Of a DNA stretch of 64,000 nt, positions 41,777-49,999 are shown in pieces. Positions within the stretch are counted from its first letter, which is position 1. Each line of letters starts with the position of its first letter. A program made the position numbers and the translations under genes. This DNA is from Serratia ureilytica (GTDB lineage Bacteria; Pseudomonadota; Gammaproteobacteria; Enterobacterales; Enterobacteriaceae): positions 62,001 to 126,000 of the forward strand of contig NZ_JABXOF010000011.1 in the NCBI RefSeq assembly GCF_013375155.1. Direction: 5' to 3'. The notes below the pieces were generated by a model. It had not been told where the DNA came from, did not search any database, and saw only the letters and a list, made by a program, of their open reading frames with translations.

Positions 41777-43030
41777 ATGGAAAGCAAAGTAGTTGTTCCG
41801 GCAGAAGGTAAAAAAATCACGGTTGACGCCCAGGGTAAACTGGTTGTTCCTCATAACCCGATCATCCCGTTCATTGAAGGCGACGGCATCGGCGTTGACG
41901 TGACTCCTGCCATGATCCACGTGGTTGATGCGGCCGTTAAAAAGGCTTACCACGGCGAACGTAAAATCTCCTGGATGGAAATCTACACCGGCGAAAAATC
42001 TACCCACGTTTACGGTAAAGACGTGTGGCTGCCGGACGAAACTCTGGACCTGATCCGCGACTACCGCGTCGCCATCAAAGGCCCCCTGACCACCCCGGTC
42101 GGCGGCGGCATCCGTTCTCTGAACGTGGCCCTGCGCCAGCAGCTGGACCTGTACGTGTGCCTGCGCCCGGTGCGTTACTACCAGGGCACTCCAAGCCCGG
42201 TGAAACAGCCTGAGCTGACCGACATGGTGATCTTCCGCGAAAACGCCGAAGACATCTACGCCGGCATCGAGTGGAAAGCCGGCTCCGCCGAAGCGGACAA
42301 AGTGATCAAATTCCTGCGCGACGAAATGGGCGTGAAGAAAATCCGCTTCCCAGAGCAGTGCGGTATCGGCGTGAAGCCATGCTCCGAGGAAGGGACCAAG
42401 CGTCTGGTGCGTGCGGCGATCGAATACGCCATCACCAACGACCGTGACTCCGTGACCCTGGTTCACAAAGGCAACATCATGAAGTTCACCGAAGGTGCCT
42501 TCAAGGATTGGGGCTATGAGCTGGCGCGCGAAGAGTTCGGCGGCGAGCTGATCGACGGCGGCCCATGGCTGAAGATCAAGAACCCGAACACCGGCAAAGA
42601 GATCGTGGTTAAAGACGTGATCGCCGACGCCTTCCTGCAGCAAATCCTGCTGCGCCCGGCGGAATACGACGTGATCGCCTGTATGAACCTGAACGGCGAC
42701 TACATCTCCGACGCCCTGGCGGCCCAGGTAGGCGGCATCGGCATCGCGCCGGGCGCCAACATCGGCTCTGACTGCGCGCTGTTCGAAGCGACTCACGGCA
42801 CCGCGCCGAAGTACGCCGGCCAGGACAAAGTGAACCCAGGCTCCATCATCCTGTCCGCAGAGATGATGTTGCGCCACATGGGCTGGTTCGAAGCGGCTGA
42901 CCTGATTGTTAAGGGCATGGAAGGCGCCATCGCCGCCAAGACCGTGACCTATGACTTCGAACGCCTGATGGAAGGCGCTAAACTGCTGAAATGTTCAGAG
43001 TTTGGCGACGCTATCGTTAAACACATGTAA
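41777..43030 (+). CDS. icd: NADP-dependent isocitrate dehydrogenase
   Basis: A 417-residue TCA-cycle enzyme. The start ATG 41777 follows GAAGGAGAGG and gives [20 protein letters not shown]; an earlier ATG adds seven unconserved residues. The substrate and regulatory serine is in [13 protein letters not shown], near residue 113, which AceK phosphorylates in E. coli. NADP-site residues are in [25 protein letters not shown] (Lys-Tyr pattern, near 344). The 3' end (ending FGDAIVKHM) is intact, which matters because icd is a phage attachment site in E. coli; no prophage is present here. Confidence 0.98.
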   Translation: MESKVVVPAEGKKITVDAQGKLVVPHNPIIPFIEGDGIGVDVTPAMIHVVDAAVKKAYHGERKISWMEIYTGEKSTHVYGKDVWLPDETLDLIRDYRVAIKGPLTTPVGGGIRSLNVALRQQLDLYVCLRPVRYYQGTPSPVKQPELTDMVIFRENAEDIYAGIEWKAGSAEADKVIKFLRDEMGVKKIRFPEQCGIGVKPCSEEGTKRLVRAAIEYAITNDRDSVTLVHKGNIMKFTEGAFKDWGYELAREEFGGELIDGGPWLKIKNPNTGKEIVVKDVIADAFLQQILLRPAEYDVIACMNLNGDYISDALAAQVGGIGIAPGANIGSDCALFEATHGTAPKYAGQDKVNPGSIILSAEMMLRHMGWFEAADLIVKGMEGAIAAKTVTYDFERLMEGAKLLKCSEFGDAIVKHM

Positions 43031-43054
43031 GTGTGTTCAGCGCTTGAATGAGAG

Positions 43055-43080
43055 CGGGAGCCTAAGGGCTCCCGTTTTTT
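43055..43080 (+). terminator. Intrinsic terminator after icd
   Basis: CGGGAGCC / GGCTCCCG with loop TAAG, then TTTTTT, 25 bp after the icd stop. Confidence 0.95.
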
Positions 43081-43113
43081 ATTGTTCAAAGATGAGTGAG
43101 GTAGCGGACAGGC

Positions 43114-43569
43114 TCACTGAGCGGCGTTAGCCGATTCACGTACGACCAGCACCGGGCAATTGGCGTGGCGGACGACGGCGGTGGCATTGGAGCCGAGGAG
43201 GTAAGTGATCGCAGAAGGGCGGTTGGAACCCATCACGATAATCTCCGCGTTAAGCGCATCAGCAAGTTCCAGGATCTGATCTTTAGGATCGCCGACGGCA
43301 ACGTGCGTGGTCACTCTATCTTCAGGCACGCTGAATTGTTTTGCCGCTTTTGCCAGCCCCTCGCTCGCTAGCGCAATGGTTTCATCTTTGGTTTCTATCG
43401 CCGCCGTGGCGGCAAAGCCGAAAGCGGCGTAGGTGGCGCGTGACGGGATCACCGCGAGGAAATGGACGTGGGAGTCTTCGAGCCTGGCGAGCGCGTTGAC
43501 ATGCGGGATGACCTGCTGTGTTAATTCCGGCTCGGTAATATCCACGGGAACCAAAATAGTTTTGTACAT
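43114..43569 (-). CDS. uspF: Universal stress protein UspF
   Basis: A 151-residue UspA-superfamily protein of the ATP-binding UspFG type. The start KTILVPVDITEPELTQQVIPHV, the middle GDPKDQILELADALNAEIIVMGSNRP and the ATP loop GSNRPSAITYLLGSNATAVVRHANCPVLVVRES match E. coli UspF. The G-2X-G-9X-G-type loop (GSxxP...LLGSNA) near residue 115 supports nucleotide binding. UspF is linked to adhesion and stress survival in E. coli; its exact action is unknown. Ribosome binding site AAGGAGGGAG is strong. Confidence 0.92.
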   Translation of the reverse strand: MYKTILVPVDITEPELTQQVIPHVNALARLEDSHVHFLAVIPSRATYAAFGFAATAAIETKDETIALASEGLAKAAKQFSVPEDRVTTHVAVGDPKDQILELADALNAEIIVMGSNRPSAITYLLGSNATAVVRHANCPVLVVRESANAAQ

Positions 43570-43735
43570 ACTCCCTCCTTATCGTTTTAAAAAACTCCAC
43601 TTATCGGATTATAGCCGTTCGACGCTGGGAAAGGGGAGATCCGTATGGCAAACCTGGCAACGTTGTCTGCTGAAATGTCAGGCGTTTATCGACGTTATCG
43701 TTAAACGCCAATGGGCGCGCTTACTGTTTGAATAG

Positions 43736-43763
43736 AAAGGGAGCCATCGGCTCCCTTTGTTTT
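43736..43763. terminator. Terminator near the lipoprotein pair
   Basis: AAAGGGAGCC / GGCTCCCTTT with a three-base loop, then GTTTT on the plus strand and CTATTC on the minus strand. It lies 24 bp after the stop of the minus-strand lipoprotein gene at 43787. Confidence 0.8.
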
Positions 43764-43786
43764 AGCAGGCTCAGATTATCGGAACC

Positions 43787-44014
43787 TTAATGAGGGATTT
43801 CCGACACCTCTTTGACTTCCGTCTTGTTGATTTGCTGTTTGACGCCATTGGCGTCGGTATACCCGATCAACCCGGCAGAGGTTTCTTTCGGTTTGCCGTC
43901 ACTGATGATCGTTCTGCCATCGTGGGTATGAATGGCGTAGCTGGTGCGTGTGCAGCCTGACAGTGCGGCGATAGCAATCAGGGCGATCGCGGGAAGAACA
44001 AGCGCTTTTTTCAT
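43787..44014 (-). CDS. YgdI/YgdR-family small lipoprotein (copy 1)
   Basis: A 75-residue lipoprotein. The lipobox LSGC gives the acylated cysteine at residue 21. The mature domain (SYAIHTHDGRTIISDGKPKETSAGLIGYTDANGVKQQINKTEVKEVSEI) fits the DUF903/YgdR SH3-like fold of about 50 residues. Function is unknown in this family. It follows a related gene at 44027-44260 by 12 bp, so the two are paralogues in one operon. Confidence 0.87.
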   Translation of the reverse strand: MKKALVLPAIALIAIAALSGCTRTSYAIHTHDGRTIISDGKPKETSAGLIGYTDANGVKQQINKTEVKEVSEIPH

Positions 44015-44026
44015 TTGAAGCTCCTT

Positions 44027-44260
44027 TTAGTTATCCAACTCACTCATGTTTGCAATCTGGTCTCGATTGATCTGTTCCGTTTTGCCCGTTTCTGCATTTC
44101 GATAGGAGACTAACCCGGTATCTTTATCGACCTGAGGCTTGCCGTCGGTGACAATGGTCTTGCCATCCGTTGTTTTGATCGCCTGATTGGAAGCGCAGCC
44201 CGCCATGAACATCACCGTAGTCGCAGTAAGAAGCGCGGCAAAGAGTCGTTTGTTTTTCAT
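44027..44260 (-). CDS. YgdI/YgdR-family small lipoprotein (copy 2)
   Basis: A 77-residue lipoprotein with cysteine in the MAGCASN lipobox (residue 21). The mature part has the same pattern as its neighbour: IKTTDGKTIVTDGKPQVDKDTGLVSYRNAETGKTEQINRDQIANMSEL. I chose ATG 44260 (MKNKRLFAALL). It is the first gene of the minus-strand pair. A 21-bp palindrome lies about 100 bp upstream. Function unknown. Confidence 0.87.
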   Translation of the reverse strand: MKNKRLFAALLTATTVMFMAGCASNQAIKTTDGKTIVTDGKPQVDKDTGLVSYRNAETGKTEQINRDQIANMSELDN

Positions 44261-44621
44261 ACTTACCATCCTGGTTACTTAAATGAATTTAATAGCAGGA
44301 AAGTAAGTATAGGCAGAATCTCCAGATTGTTAGCGTTGAAACGCTTTTAATGCGATAAAAAATTAAGAATTTCTTAATTTATTGATGGGGTGATTGATCG
44401 TTCGGATAACAACGTTATCGATAGGTCAGGATACGCAGACGTACTGCCCGGTGAGGGCGCTATGGCTTCATGTCATCATCGGCTCACGATACTCCGCATG
44501 CCGATGCTTGATGCTAACAATGTCTCTGGTGGTTGGGCGTTAATTATGTATAAGTATGCGCCGGGGATCTTGTCGAATACCACGTTGATTTTGGCTGATA
44601 GTCATCCATAAGGACAGGGAT
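44261..44621. other. Divergent region between lipoprotein pair and TolA-like lipoprotein
   Basis: No gene is supported in 361 bp; a 73-codon frame at 44390-44611 has only a GTG start, no ribosome binding site and no family match. It holds the AT-rich palindrome described next. Confidence 0.5.
44360..44380. promoter_or_regulatory. 21-bp palindrome, PmrA-box-like
   Basis: Ten-base arms AAATTAAGAA and TTCTTAATTT flank one central T. Inside it, ATTAAG-N5-CTTAAT matches the PmrA (BasR) box YTTAAK-N5-YTTAAK at all but the first base on each strand. No good -10 is seen on the plus side; TTAAAA lies 12 bp beyond on the minus side, toward the lipoprotein pair. Confidence 0.5.
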
Positions 44622-45059
44622 ATGAAAATCACGCATTCAGGCTTTAAAACCGGCGCCGCCACATTATTGGCGGCGATGCTCGCGCTGGCATTAACGGGGT
44701 GTGCCAAGAGCACCGCCCCCAGCCAAACCGATCCGGTGAATAAAGAGGTTGGCGATCTTTTCGCCAACCTTGGCAACCCAAAGGCGCCGGGAAAAGAGGA
44801 ATTACATTACCTGTCTCAGGTGCAAGCGGAGATCCAACGCCATTTTAAAGACGCCGCCACTTACTCAGGCCAACGCTGTTCATTGCGTATCACGCTGGCG
44901 CCGGACGGCATGCCAGTCGGTGTTCGAACTGAAGGTGGCGATCCGGATCTTTGCCGTGCCGCCATGAAGGCGGTTGCCGATGCGCGTCTGCCTAAGCCGC
45001 CAACGCCAGAGATCCATAATGCGTTCCAAATAATCACATTGGAATTTCGCCCGCAGTGA
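44622..45059 (+). CDS. Lipoprotein with a TolA C-terminal (domain III) fold
   Basis: A 145-residue lipoprotein. The lipobox LALTGC puts the acylated Cys at residue 27; Ala follows it, which fits outer-membrane sorting. The mature part corresponds to the last 100 residues of TolA: YLSQVQAEIQRHFKDAATYSGQRCSLRITLAPDGMPVGVRTEGGDPDLCRAAMKAVADARLPKPP and so on, including the two disulfide cysteines. TolA itself has an inner-membrane anchor and a long helix; neither is present. TolA-III binds TolB, colicins and filamentous phage pIII, so a free lipid-anchored copy could compete for these. Function is inferred, not known. Confidence 0.85.
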   Translation: MKITHSGFKTGAATLLAAMLALALTGCAKSTAPSQTDPVNKEVGDLFANLGNPKAPGKEELHYLSQVQAEIQRHFKDAATYSGQRCSLRITLAPDGMPVGVRTEGGDPDLCRAAMKAVADARLPKPPTPEIHNAFQIITLEFRPQ

Positions 45060-45219
45060 AATAAAGGGCGGCAACTGCGATGCTAGATAATTAAATCAAA
45101 GTCACAGGCCGCACTTTCATGCAGCCTCTGGCTTTGCGGCTTTACCATGTTCCATATCGCGTTTTCCTGCGCTGAACCTGGATTTTTCGGCATTATTTCA
45201 CGGCATGTGGCGCCACTCT

Positions 45220-45510
45220 CTACCGATACATCATCGCGCTCACGCGCTCGCTTCGGTCTTTAAAACCGTTGCTGCGCATCGTTACCACATAGTAGCGATA
45301 GTGGTGTTTCTGTGCGTATTCGCGCACCAGATCTTCGGCGAACAGGCCGCTGAAGGTGACGGTGGTGACGAACGTTAGCCCTTTCACTTCGTAGGTGCTG
45401 ATCTCCTGCGGGGTGCCGATATACGGCGGCGGGAACACGGTTTTGTGGAACTGGCAGCCGGCCAGCAGCAGGGTAAACAGCAGAGCGGCGGAGATTTGCG
45501 GTATTCTCAT
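45220..45510 (-). CDS. Small lipoprotein, family uncertain
   Basis: A 96-residue lipoprotein with the lipobox LLAGC (Cys at residue 19) and a mature part starting QFHKTVFPPPYIGTPQEIST. The C-terminal pattern HHYRYYVVTMRSNGFKDRSERVSAMMYR loosely resembles the end of DUF1471 (YdgH/BhsA) domains, but I am not confident of the family. Start GATGAGAATACCG lies at the 45510 end. It stands alone between convergent and divergent small genes. Confidence 0.72.
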   Translation of the reverse strand: MRIPQISAALLFTLLLAGCQFHKTVFPPPYIGTPQEISTYEVKGLTFVTTVTFSGLFAEDLVREYAQKHHYRYYVVTMRSNGFKDRSERVSAMMYR

Positions 45511-45529
45511 CGGGAAATGCTTTCCTTCC

Positions 45530-45557
45530 TTGGCGTGTGTTTTGGTAACTCTATAAT
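45530..45557 (+). promoter_or_regulatory. Predicted sigma70 promoter for the GNAT gene
   Basis: TTGGCG (45530-45535), 16-bp spacer, TATAAT (45552-45557), plus strand. Transcription would begin near 45564, about 93 nt before the gene at 45657. Confidence 0.55.
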
Positions 45558-45656
45558 AGGATTACAAAATTCGACCGGAATGTAAAAACTATCCCGCCGC
45601 GGTTGCCGTTTCGTTGATGCGGTATCGCCGTTATCCATCAGCACGAGGATTAAAAC

Positions 45657-46076
45657 ATGTTTGTTCGCCAGGCCATCGACAGCGATGCCGCAGCCCTGAT
45701 CGCCCTCGACAGCGTCGCCGAATACGAGCCGCAGCGCGCGGCGCAGATCCGCGCCTGGTGCGGGCAGGGCGTCTGTTATCTTGCCGAGGAGCAGGGCATG
45801 GCGATGGGATACGGTGTGCTGCACTATCACTTCTTCGGCTGCGGCTTTGTCGAGATGCTGATGGTCGGCGAGCGCTATCGCCGCCGGGGCGTCGGGCAGG
45901 CGCTGATTGCGGCGCTTAAGTTGCACTGCCGGCACCCGAAGCTGTTCACTTCCACCAATCGCTCCAACCTGCCGATGCAGCGGCTGCTGTTGAACGCCGG
46001 GTTTGTCGCCAGCGGCCAGATTGACAATCTCGATGACGGCGATCCGGAGCAGGTCTTTTTCATCCCGCTGCGCTAA
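45657..46076 (+). CDS. GNAT-family N-acetyltransferase
   Basis: A 139-residue acetyltransferase. It starts FVRQAIDSDAAALIALDSVAEYEP; the acetyl-CoA loop is in VGERYRRRGVGQALIAALKLHC (RRRGVG, near residue 76). The C-terminal segment TNRSNLPMQRLLLNAGFVASGQIDNLDDGDPEQVFF is usual for GNAT proteins that recognise small substrates. Its substrate is unknown. It overlaps the convergent small membrane protein gene by four bases. Confidence 0.88.
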   Translation: MFVRQAIDSDAAALIALDSVAEYEPQRAAQIRAWCGQGVCYLAEEQGMAMGYGVLHYHFFGCGFVEMLMVGERYRRRGVGQALIAALKLHCRHPKLFTSTNRSNLPMQRLLLNAGFVASGQIDNLDDGDPEQVFFIPLR

Positions 46077-46285
46077 TACAGCCGGACATCCACCGCCTGC
46101 TGTTGCAGCCAGGTGCTGACGTAGCCATAAGCGGCATAGAAGGCCAGCAGCGCGAAGAGCAGCACGGAAAGCGAGGCCAAAAACTTGACGTCGCCGTGCT
46201 TCGACAGCTGATAAGCGCAATAGATAAAGGCTAACAGGCACAGCAGAGTGAAGGCGATAGCCAGCGTAGCGTAAAAAATAAGCAT
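46073..46285 (-). CDS. Small two-helix membrane protein
   Basis: A 70-residue protein with two predicted membrane helices (about residues 1-27 and 34-55) and a short polar tail. I do not recognise it. The start MLIFYATLAIAFTLLC at 46285 follows GGAAGAACGGGTTTCGTT. Overlap with the GNAT stop and a location before a transporter terminator suggest a stand-alone gene. Confidence 0.7.
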   Translation of the reverse strand: MLIFYATLAIAFTLLCLLAFIYCAYQLSKHGDVKFLASLSVLLFALLAFYAAYGYVSTWLQQQAVDVRLY

Positions 46286-46331
46286 AACGAAACCCGTTCT
46301 TCCTTGTAAGCGCGGCAAGGATACCACAGAC

Positions 46332-46356
46332 AAAAAAGGGGCCCAATTGGGCCCCT
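46332..46356 (-). terminator. Intrinsic terminator of the AI-2E-family transporter gene
   Basis: On the minus strand AGGGGCCC / GGGCCCCT with an AATT loop is followed by TTTTTT, 21 bp after the stop of the transporter gene. Confidence 0.93.
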
Positions 46357-46377
46357 GTGTGATTCGCTGCGAGAGGG

Positions 46378-47493
46378 TTACTCCGCCGCGTCGGGATGAT
46401 TTTTGCCTTCCTCGATGAATTCTTCGTCGATCTCTTCGATATTCTCCTCGCTGTCGCGGCCGGACAGGATGTTCCAGCAGGCGATGAACAGCGCGGCGAT
46501 CAAGGGGCCGATGACGAAGCCGTTGATGCCGTAGATCTCCATGCCGCCCAGGGTGGAGATCAGGATCAGGTAGTCAGGCATTTTGGTGTCTTTGCCCACC
46601 AGCAGTGGGCGCAGGATGTTGTCCACCAGGCCGATCACCACCACGAAGAACACCACCAGGAAAATGGCTTTCCACAGCATGCCGGTGGCGAAGAAGTAGA
46701 TCACCGCCGGTACCCAGATAATGGCAGAGCCCACGGCCGGGATGATCGACAGGAACGCCATCAGCGCGCCCCACAGCAAGCTGCCGTCGATGCCGGTAAA
46801 GTAAAACGCCAGCCCGCCGAGCGCGCCTTGCACCACGGCGACCACCACCGTGCCCTTGACGGTGGCGCGGGAGACGGCGGCGAACTTGACGAACAGGTGG
46901 TGCTTCACGTGCTGTGAGAGCGGCAGCGCTTCGAGCGCCAGGTTCACCAGGTACGGGCCGTCTTTCAGCAGGAAGAATAGCAGGTAGAGCATCACGCCGA
47001 AGCCGACGACGAAGTTGAAGGTGCCTTTGCCGATCAGGAACACGCTGCCCGCCAGGTATTGCCCGCCCTTGAGCGCCACCTCGGAAAGTTGTTTTTGGAT
47101 CTCGGCGGCGCTGTTGAGGTTATGTTCCGCCAGGAAGCGCTGCGCCCAGCCGGGCAGATGACGCATGAAGTCCGCCAGCATGGTCGGCAATTGGCTGTTG
47201 TTGGTCTGCAGCTTGGTGTAAATCATGTTGAATTCCATCGCCAGCGATGAGGCGATGATCGCTAACGGCGTGAACACGATCAGGCAGATCAGCGCCACCG
47301 TCAGCAGCGACACCACGCCGTTGCGTTCGCCGACGTACTGTTTCAACTTCTTTTTCACCGGATGGAAAATCACCGCCAGAATAACCGCCCACAGCACCGA
47401 GGAGTAATAAGGCCCCAGCACGTCGAGAAAGGCGGCGGTAACGATGAACAGGATCAGAATAAAGAATCCCTTGGAAATGCCTTTAGACATCAT
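46378..47493 (-). CDS. AI-2E family transporter (PerM/YdiK-like)
   Basis: A 371-residue polytopic protein with about seven or eight helices. The family motif block is visible in VVVAVVQGALGGLAFYFTGIDGSLLWGALMAFLSIIPAVGSAIIWVPAVIYFF and LVDNILRPLLVGKDTKMPDYLILISTLGG (near residues 220-325). The C-terminus is very acidic (SEENIEEIDEEFIEEGKNH). Members include the autoinducer-2 exporter TqsA and proton antiporters, so substrate cannot be read from the sequence. Translation starts after GAGGGACGACT. Confidence 0.88.
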   Translation of the reverse strand: MMSKGISKGFFILILFIVTAAFLDVLGPYYSSVLWAVILAVIFHPVKKKLKQYVGERNGVVSLLTVALICLIVFTPLAIIASSLAMEFNMIYTKLQTNNSQLPTMLADFMRHLPGWAQRFLAEHNLNSAAEIQKQLSEVALKGGQYLAGSVFLIGKGTFNFVVGFGVMLYLLFFLLKDGPYLVNLALEALPLSQHVKHHLFVKFAAVSRATVKGTVVVAVVQGALGGLAFYFTGIDGSLLWGALMAFLSIIPAVGSAIIWVPAVIYFFATGMLWKAIFLVVFFVVVIGLVDNILRPLLVGKDTKMPDYLILISTLGGMEIYGINGFVIGPLIAALFIACWNILSGRDSEENIEEIDEEFIEEGKNHPDAAE

Positions 47494-47788
47494 AGTCGTC
47501 CCTCAAAAGATGAATTTTCAGCATAGATGAACTGAATGAAAACAACACTATCATTACCTTTGCTTATCCGGTAGGGGATTTTTAACGGCGTATTCCATAG
47601 GGTTACTAAGGGGAAAGGAGGGCGCCGCGCGAGGCTCAGGCAGCGACGCAAGGAAAGAAAGAACGCTAAATAGTTAACAAAATTTATTGATTGTGTTTCA
47701 TTTTGTGTGTTGCGCTTGCCGCCTGCGCCAGGCTTTCCTAGTGTTGATGAGGGCGGCCGTTCGCCCGATACCACGCAGGAGTATGCAA
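47494..47788. other. Intergenic region before the 45-residue ORF
   Basis: No larger gene is supported in 295 bp. The last 30 bp hold the CAGGAG ribosome binding site of the small gene at 47789. Confidence 0.4.
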
Positions 47789-47926
47789 ATGACAGAACAC
47801 AAACGACTTGCCGTTATCGAAAAGGCATTGCTGATCGCTTTCGCCGGTCTGCTGATTTATCTTGTTGCGACCGGCGCCTTGTCATTGTCGGGCCTGGATC
47901 ATCACTGGCCTTATCCTTCACGATAA
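47789..47926 (+). CDS. Small single-helix membrane protein
   Basis: A 45-residue peptide: MTEHKRLAVIEKALLIAFAG and so on, with one hydrophobic helix (about residues 12-30) and a short basic tail ending PYPSR. CAGGAG lies eight bases before ATG 47789, good spacing; an ATG at 47783 is too close. I do not recognise a family. It is the only credible gene between the two transporter genes. Confidence 0.6.
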   Translation: MTEHKRLAVIEKALLIAFAGLLIYLVATGALSLSGLDHHWPYPSR

Positions 47927-47998
47927 GCACGCGCCCGCACCAGGGAATATTCAGCACCGCTAATAATAAATAGAACCTCCTTTCTCATTATTGCGCCA

Positions 47999-49210
47999 TT
48001 ACGCCGCATTGCGCGGCTCGCGGCGAAAAATCAGCGCCAATCCCGCCCCTGACACCGCCGCCGCCAGCACCAGCCACGCCGGCGCCGCCCAACCGGCCGC
48101 GGCCACGATGGCGCTCAGCGCGACCGGGCCGATCACCTGGCCGAGGTAGTTCCCCTGCATCACCAACCCCAGACTCAGCGGCAGCAGCGTGGGCTCCGGC
48201 GTCGCTGCCGGCGTGGCGGCCAGAATGGTGGCGGGCAGTATGCCGGCGGTGGCGCAGAACAGGAAGCACAAGGGGATCAGCAGGCCGTTGGGCGTCACCG
48301 GCAGGAAAATGCCGATGCCGAAGATGCCGATGACCAGGCTGGTGGCCGCGAGCAGCGTTCTGGCGCGCAGGCCGCGCGACAGCAGTACGCCGGCGGCGAG
48401 ATTGCCGATGATGTTCGCCGCCACCGCCGCCGCGCTGATGCCGCCGGCGGCCGCCAGCGTCAGACCGATGCGCTGCATCAGAAAGATCGGTAAAAAGGTC
48501 ATCACCGAGAAAAACTGCAGGTTATAAGCGGTGAACATCAGCGCCAGCAACAGCGGCTGGCGCGCCCGCAGCATCGCGCCCAGCGCTTGCCGCAGCGGCA
48601 ACGGCGGAGCGTGCGCGTCGGCGGCGCGGCGCGGCGTGGTCAGCGGCAGCAGCAGCGCGGCCAGCAGCGTCAGCGCCGCACCGGCCTGCCAGTTCTGTTG
48701 CCAGCCCGCCAGGTGAGGGCCGAAAAACAGCGAAATGGCGATGCCCGCCGGCATGAAGGTGCTCCAGATGCCGAACACCAGGCTGCGCTGCGCCGGGGCG
48801 ACGATGCGGTTCAGCACCGCCGGCGAGGCGACCACCACGATCACGAAGCCGAGGCCTTCGACAAAGCGGCTGACGATCAATCCGCTGAAGTCGTGGAGCG
48901 TGGCGCCGGTAAAGCTGGCGGCGCTGATGATCAGCAATCCGAGCGCCAGCAGGCGCCGGTCGCCCCAGCGGCGCACCAGCAGCCCGGCGGCGATGCCGCC
49001 GAACACTCCGACGAAGGGAAAGGCCGAAATAACCCAGCTTAGCGCCTCGAGCGAACGGCCGAACTCGGTCTGTAGCGCCGGCAGCGCGATGGTGGCCTTG
49101 CCCACGTGCAGCGCCGCGGCGATGCCGGCGAACAGCACGTTGATGACGGCTAGCCAGGGCGTGGCGGCAGGGGAAACGCGGTCGATGGCGTCCGGTTTAA
49201 TGGCGGTCAT
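47999..49210 (-). CDS. MFS transporter
   Basis: A 403-residue major-facilitator protein with about 12 helices. It starts MTAIKPDAIDRVSPAATPWLAVINVLFAGIAAALHVGKATIALPALQ. The cytoplasmic loop between helices 2 and 3 has the MFS motif GGIAAGLLVRRWGDRRLLALGLLIISAASF. A second related segment is GVLLSRGLRARTLLA. Family placement is near CynX/NimT-type or drug efflux carriers; the substrate is not clear. I chose ATG 49210, with GGAGAG just upstream; a longer frame adds 15 residues. Confidence 0.88.
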   Translation of the reverse strand: MTAIKPDAIDRVSPAATPWLAVINVLFAGIAAALHVGKATIALPALQTEFGRSLEALSWVISAFPFVGVFGGIAAGLLVRRWGDRRLLALGLLIISAASFTGATLHDFSGLIVSRFVEGLGFVIVVVASPAVLNRIVAPAQRSLVFGIWSTFMPAGIAISLFFGPHLAGWQQNWQAGAALTLLAALLLPLTTPRRAADAHAPPLPLRQALGAMLRARQPLLLALMFTAYNLQFFSVMTFLPIFLMQRIGLTLAAAGGISAAAVAANIIGNLAAGVLLSRGLRARTLLAATSLVIGIFGIGIFLPVTPNGLLIPLCFLFCATAGILPATILAATPAATPEPTLLPLSLGLVMQGNYLGQVIGPVALSAIVAAAGWAAPAWLVLAAAVSGAGLALIFRREPRNAA

Positions 49211-49441
49211 AACACTCTCCAGTGGCGGTAACGCCATCACTATGTGCTCTTGCAACGGCTGAGGTCGTTCAAATGCTGCGCTATCACGCGGGGAAATTAT
49301 TCATTTCGAGCTTTATTGATTGCGCGCCTTCGTTGTTTGGTTTGCCAGCGTGCCGCCCGGCGTGGACGCTCGCCTCCCTTCAGCGGTTTACTGTTCCGAC
49401 ACGCAGCAGGCGTGTTGTATTCATTTTATAAGGAGCAGTGT

Positions 49442-49900
49442 ATGTCAGAGATGATGAACGAGAGTGGGGCGCCGGCCATTGAATGGAGCTATGGCGGCCG
49501 GGGTGATGATATCAGCAGCAGTCTGAGCCTCGACACGGTCGAGGAGCAGCCGCAGGGTTTCTTGATGACGGTCGATCGGCCGGTGCAGATCTTTAAAGAC
49601 GCGCTGTCGCCGATGATGGCCTTTGTCACGCTGCTGCGCCCGCTGTACGCCAAGACGGGCGAGGGCTTCCAGTACGTGCCGGTTTCCAATCCCTGGACCG
49701 ACGTGCAGCGCCTGCCGGCCAGCGCAGGTTATCTGGGCGTGCAGGTCAACGCCGGGCTGTTCTTCCACGGCGCCAAGCCGACGCACTATAAAGATCGCGA
49801 CGGCCAGATGAAGCCGATCGACGGCGGTACCCTTTTGCAGAACATCACCGTGCTGCATCAGGTGGCGCAGCCGCTCGGCCCGGGTGAAGGCGCCGTCTGA
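49442..49900 (+). CDS. Conserved-looking hypothetical protein
   Basis: A 152-residue soluble protein I do not recognise. AAGGAG precedes ATG 49442. Visible features are an acidic N-terminus (MSEMMNESGAPAIEWSYGGRG), the hydrophobic/aromatic middle MTVDRPVQIFKDALSPMMAFVTLLRPLYAKTGEGFQYVPVSNPWTDVQ, and a glycine-rich stretch GYLGVQVNAGLFFHGAKPTHYKD. No signal peptide or membrane helix. A GGGGCC hairpin follows the stop. A longer in-frame start at 49244 has no support. Confidence 0.65.
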   Translation: MSEMMNESGAPAIEWSYGGRGDDISSSLSLDTVEEQPQGFLMTVDRPVQIFKDALSPMMAFVTLLRPLYAKTGEGFQYVPVSNPWTDVQRLPASAGYLGVQVNAGLFFHGAKPTHYKDRDGQMKPIDGGTLLQNITVLHQVAQPLGPGEGAV

Positions 49901-49918
49901 GTCGGCTGCGTTATCACG

Positions 49919-49940
49919 GGGGCCGGACGCGGCCCCTTAT
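49919..49940 (+). terminator. Hairpin after the hypothetical gene
   Basis: GGGGCC / GGCCCC with a six-base loop, followed by TTAT; stem is strong but the T-run weak. Confidence 0.55.
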
Positions 49941-49999
49941 CGCGCCTTGAAACCGCGTGCAGGTTGGGTAAAACTGGCTGCCTATTCAAGGAGAAGAGC

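Noticed and set aside
41777-43030. icd as a possible phage or island integration site
   Set aside because: The 3' end is intact with its own terminator and no integrase or repeated attachment sequence follows.
43644-43703. A 19-codon frame starting MANLATLSAEM before a terminator
   Set aside because: Too short and without a clear ribosome binding site; the terminator is explained by the minus-strand lipoprotein genes.
44390-44611. A 73-codon frame upstream of the TolA-like lipoprotein
   Set aside because: GTG start without a ribosome binding site and no recognisable features.
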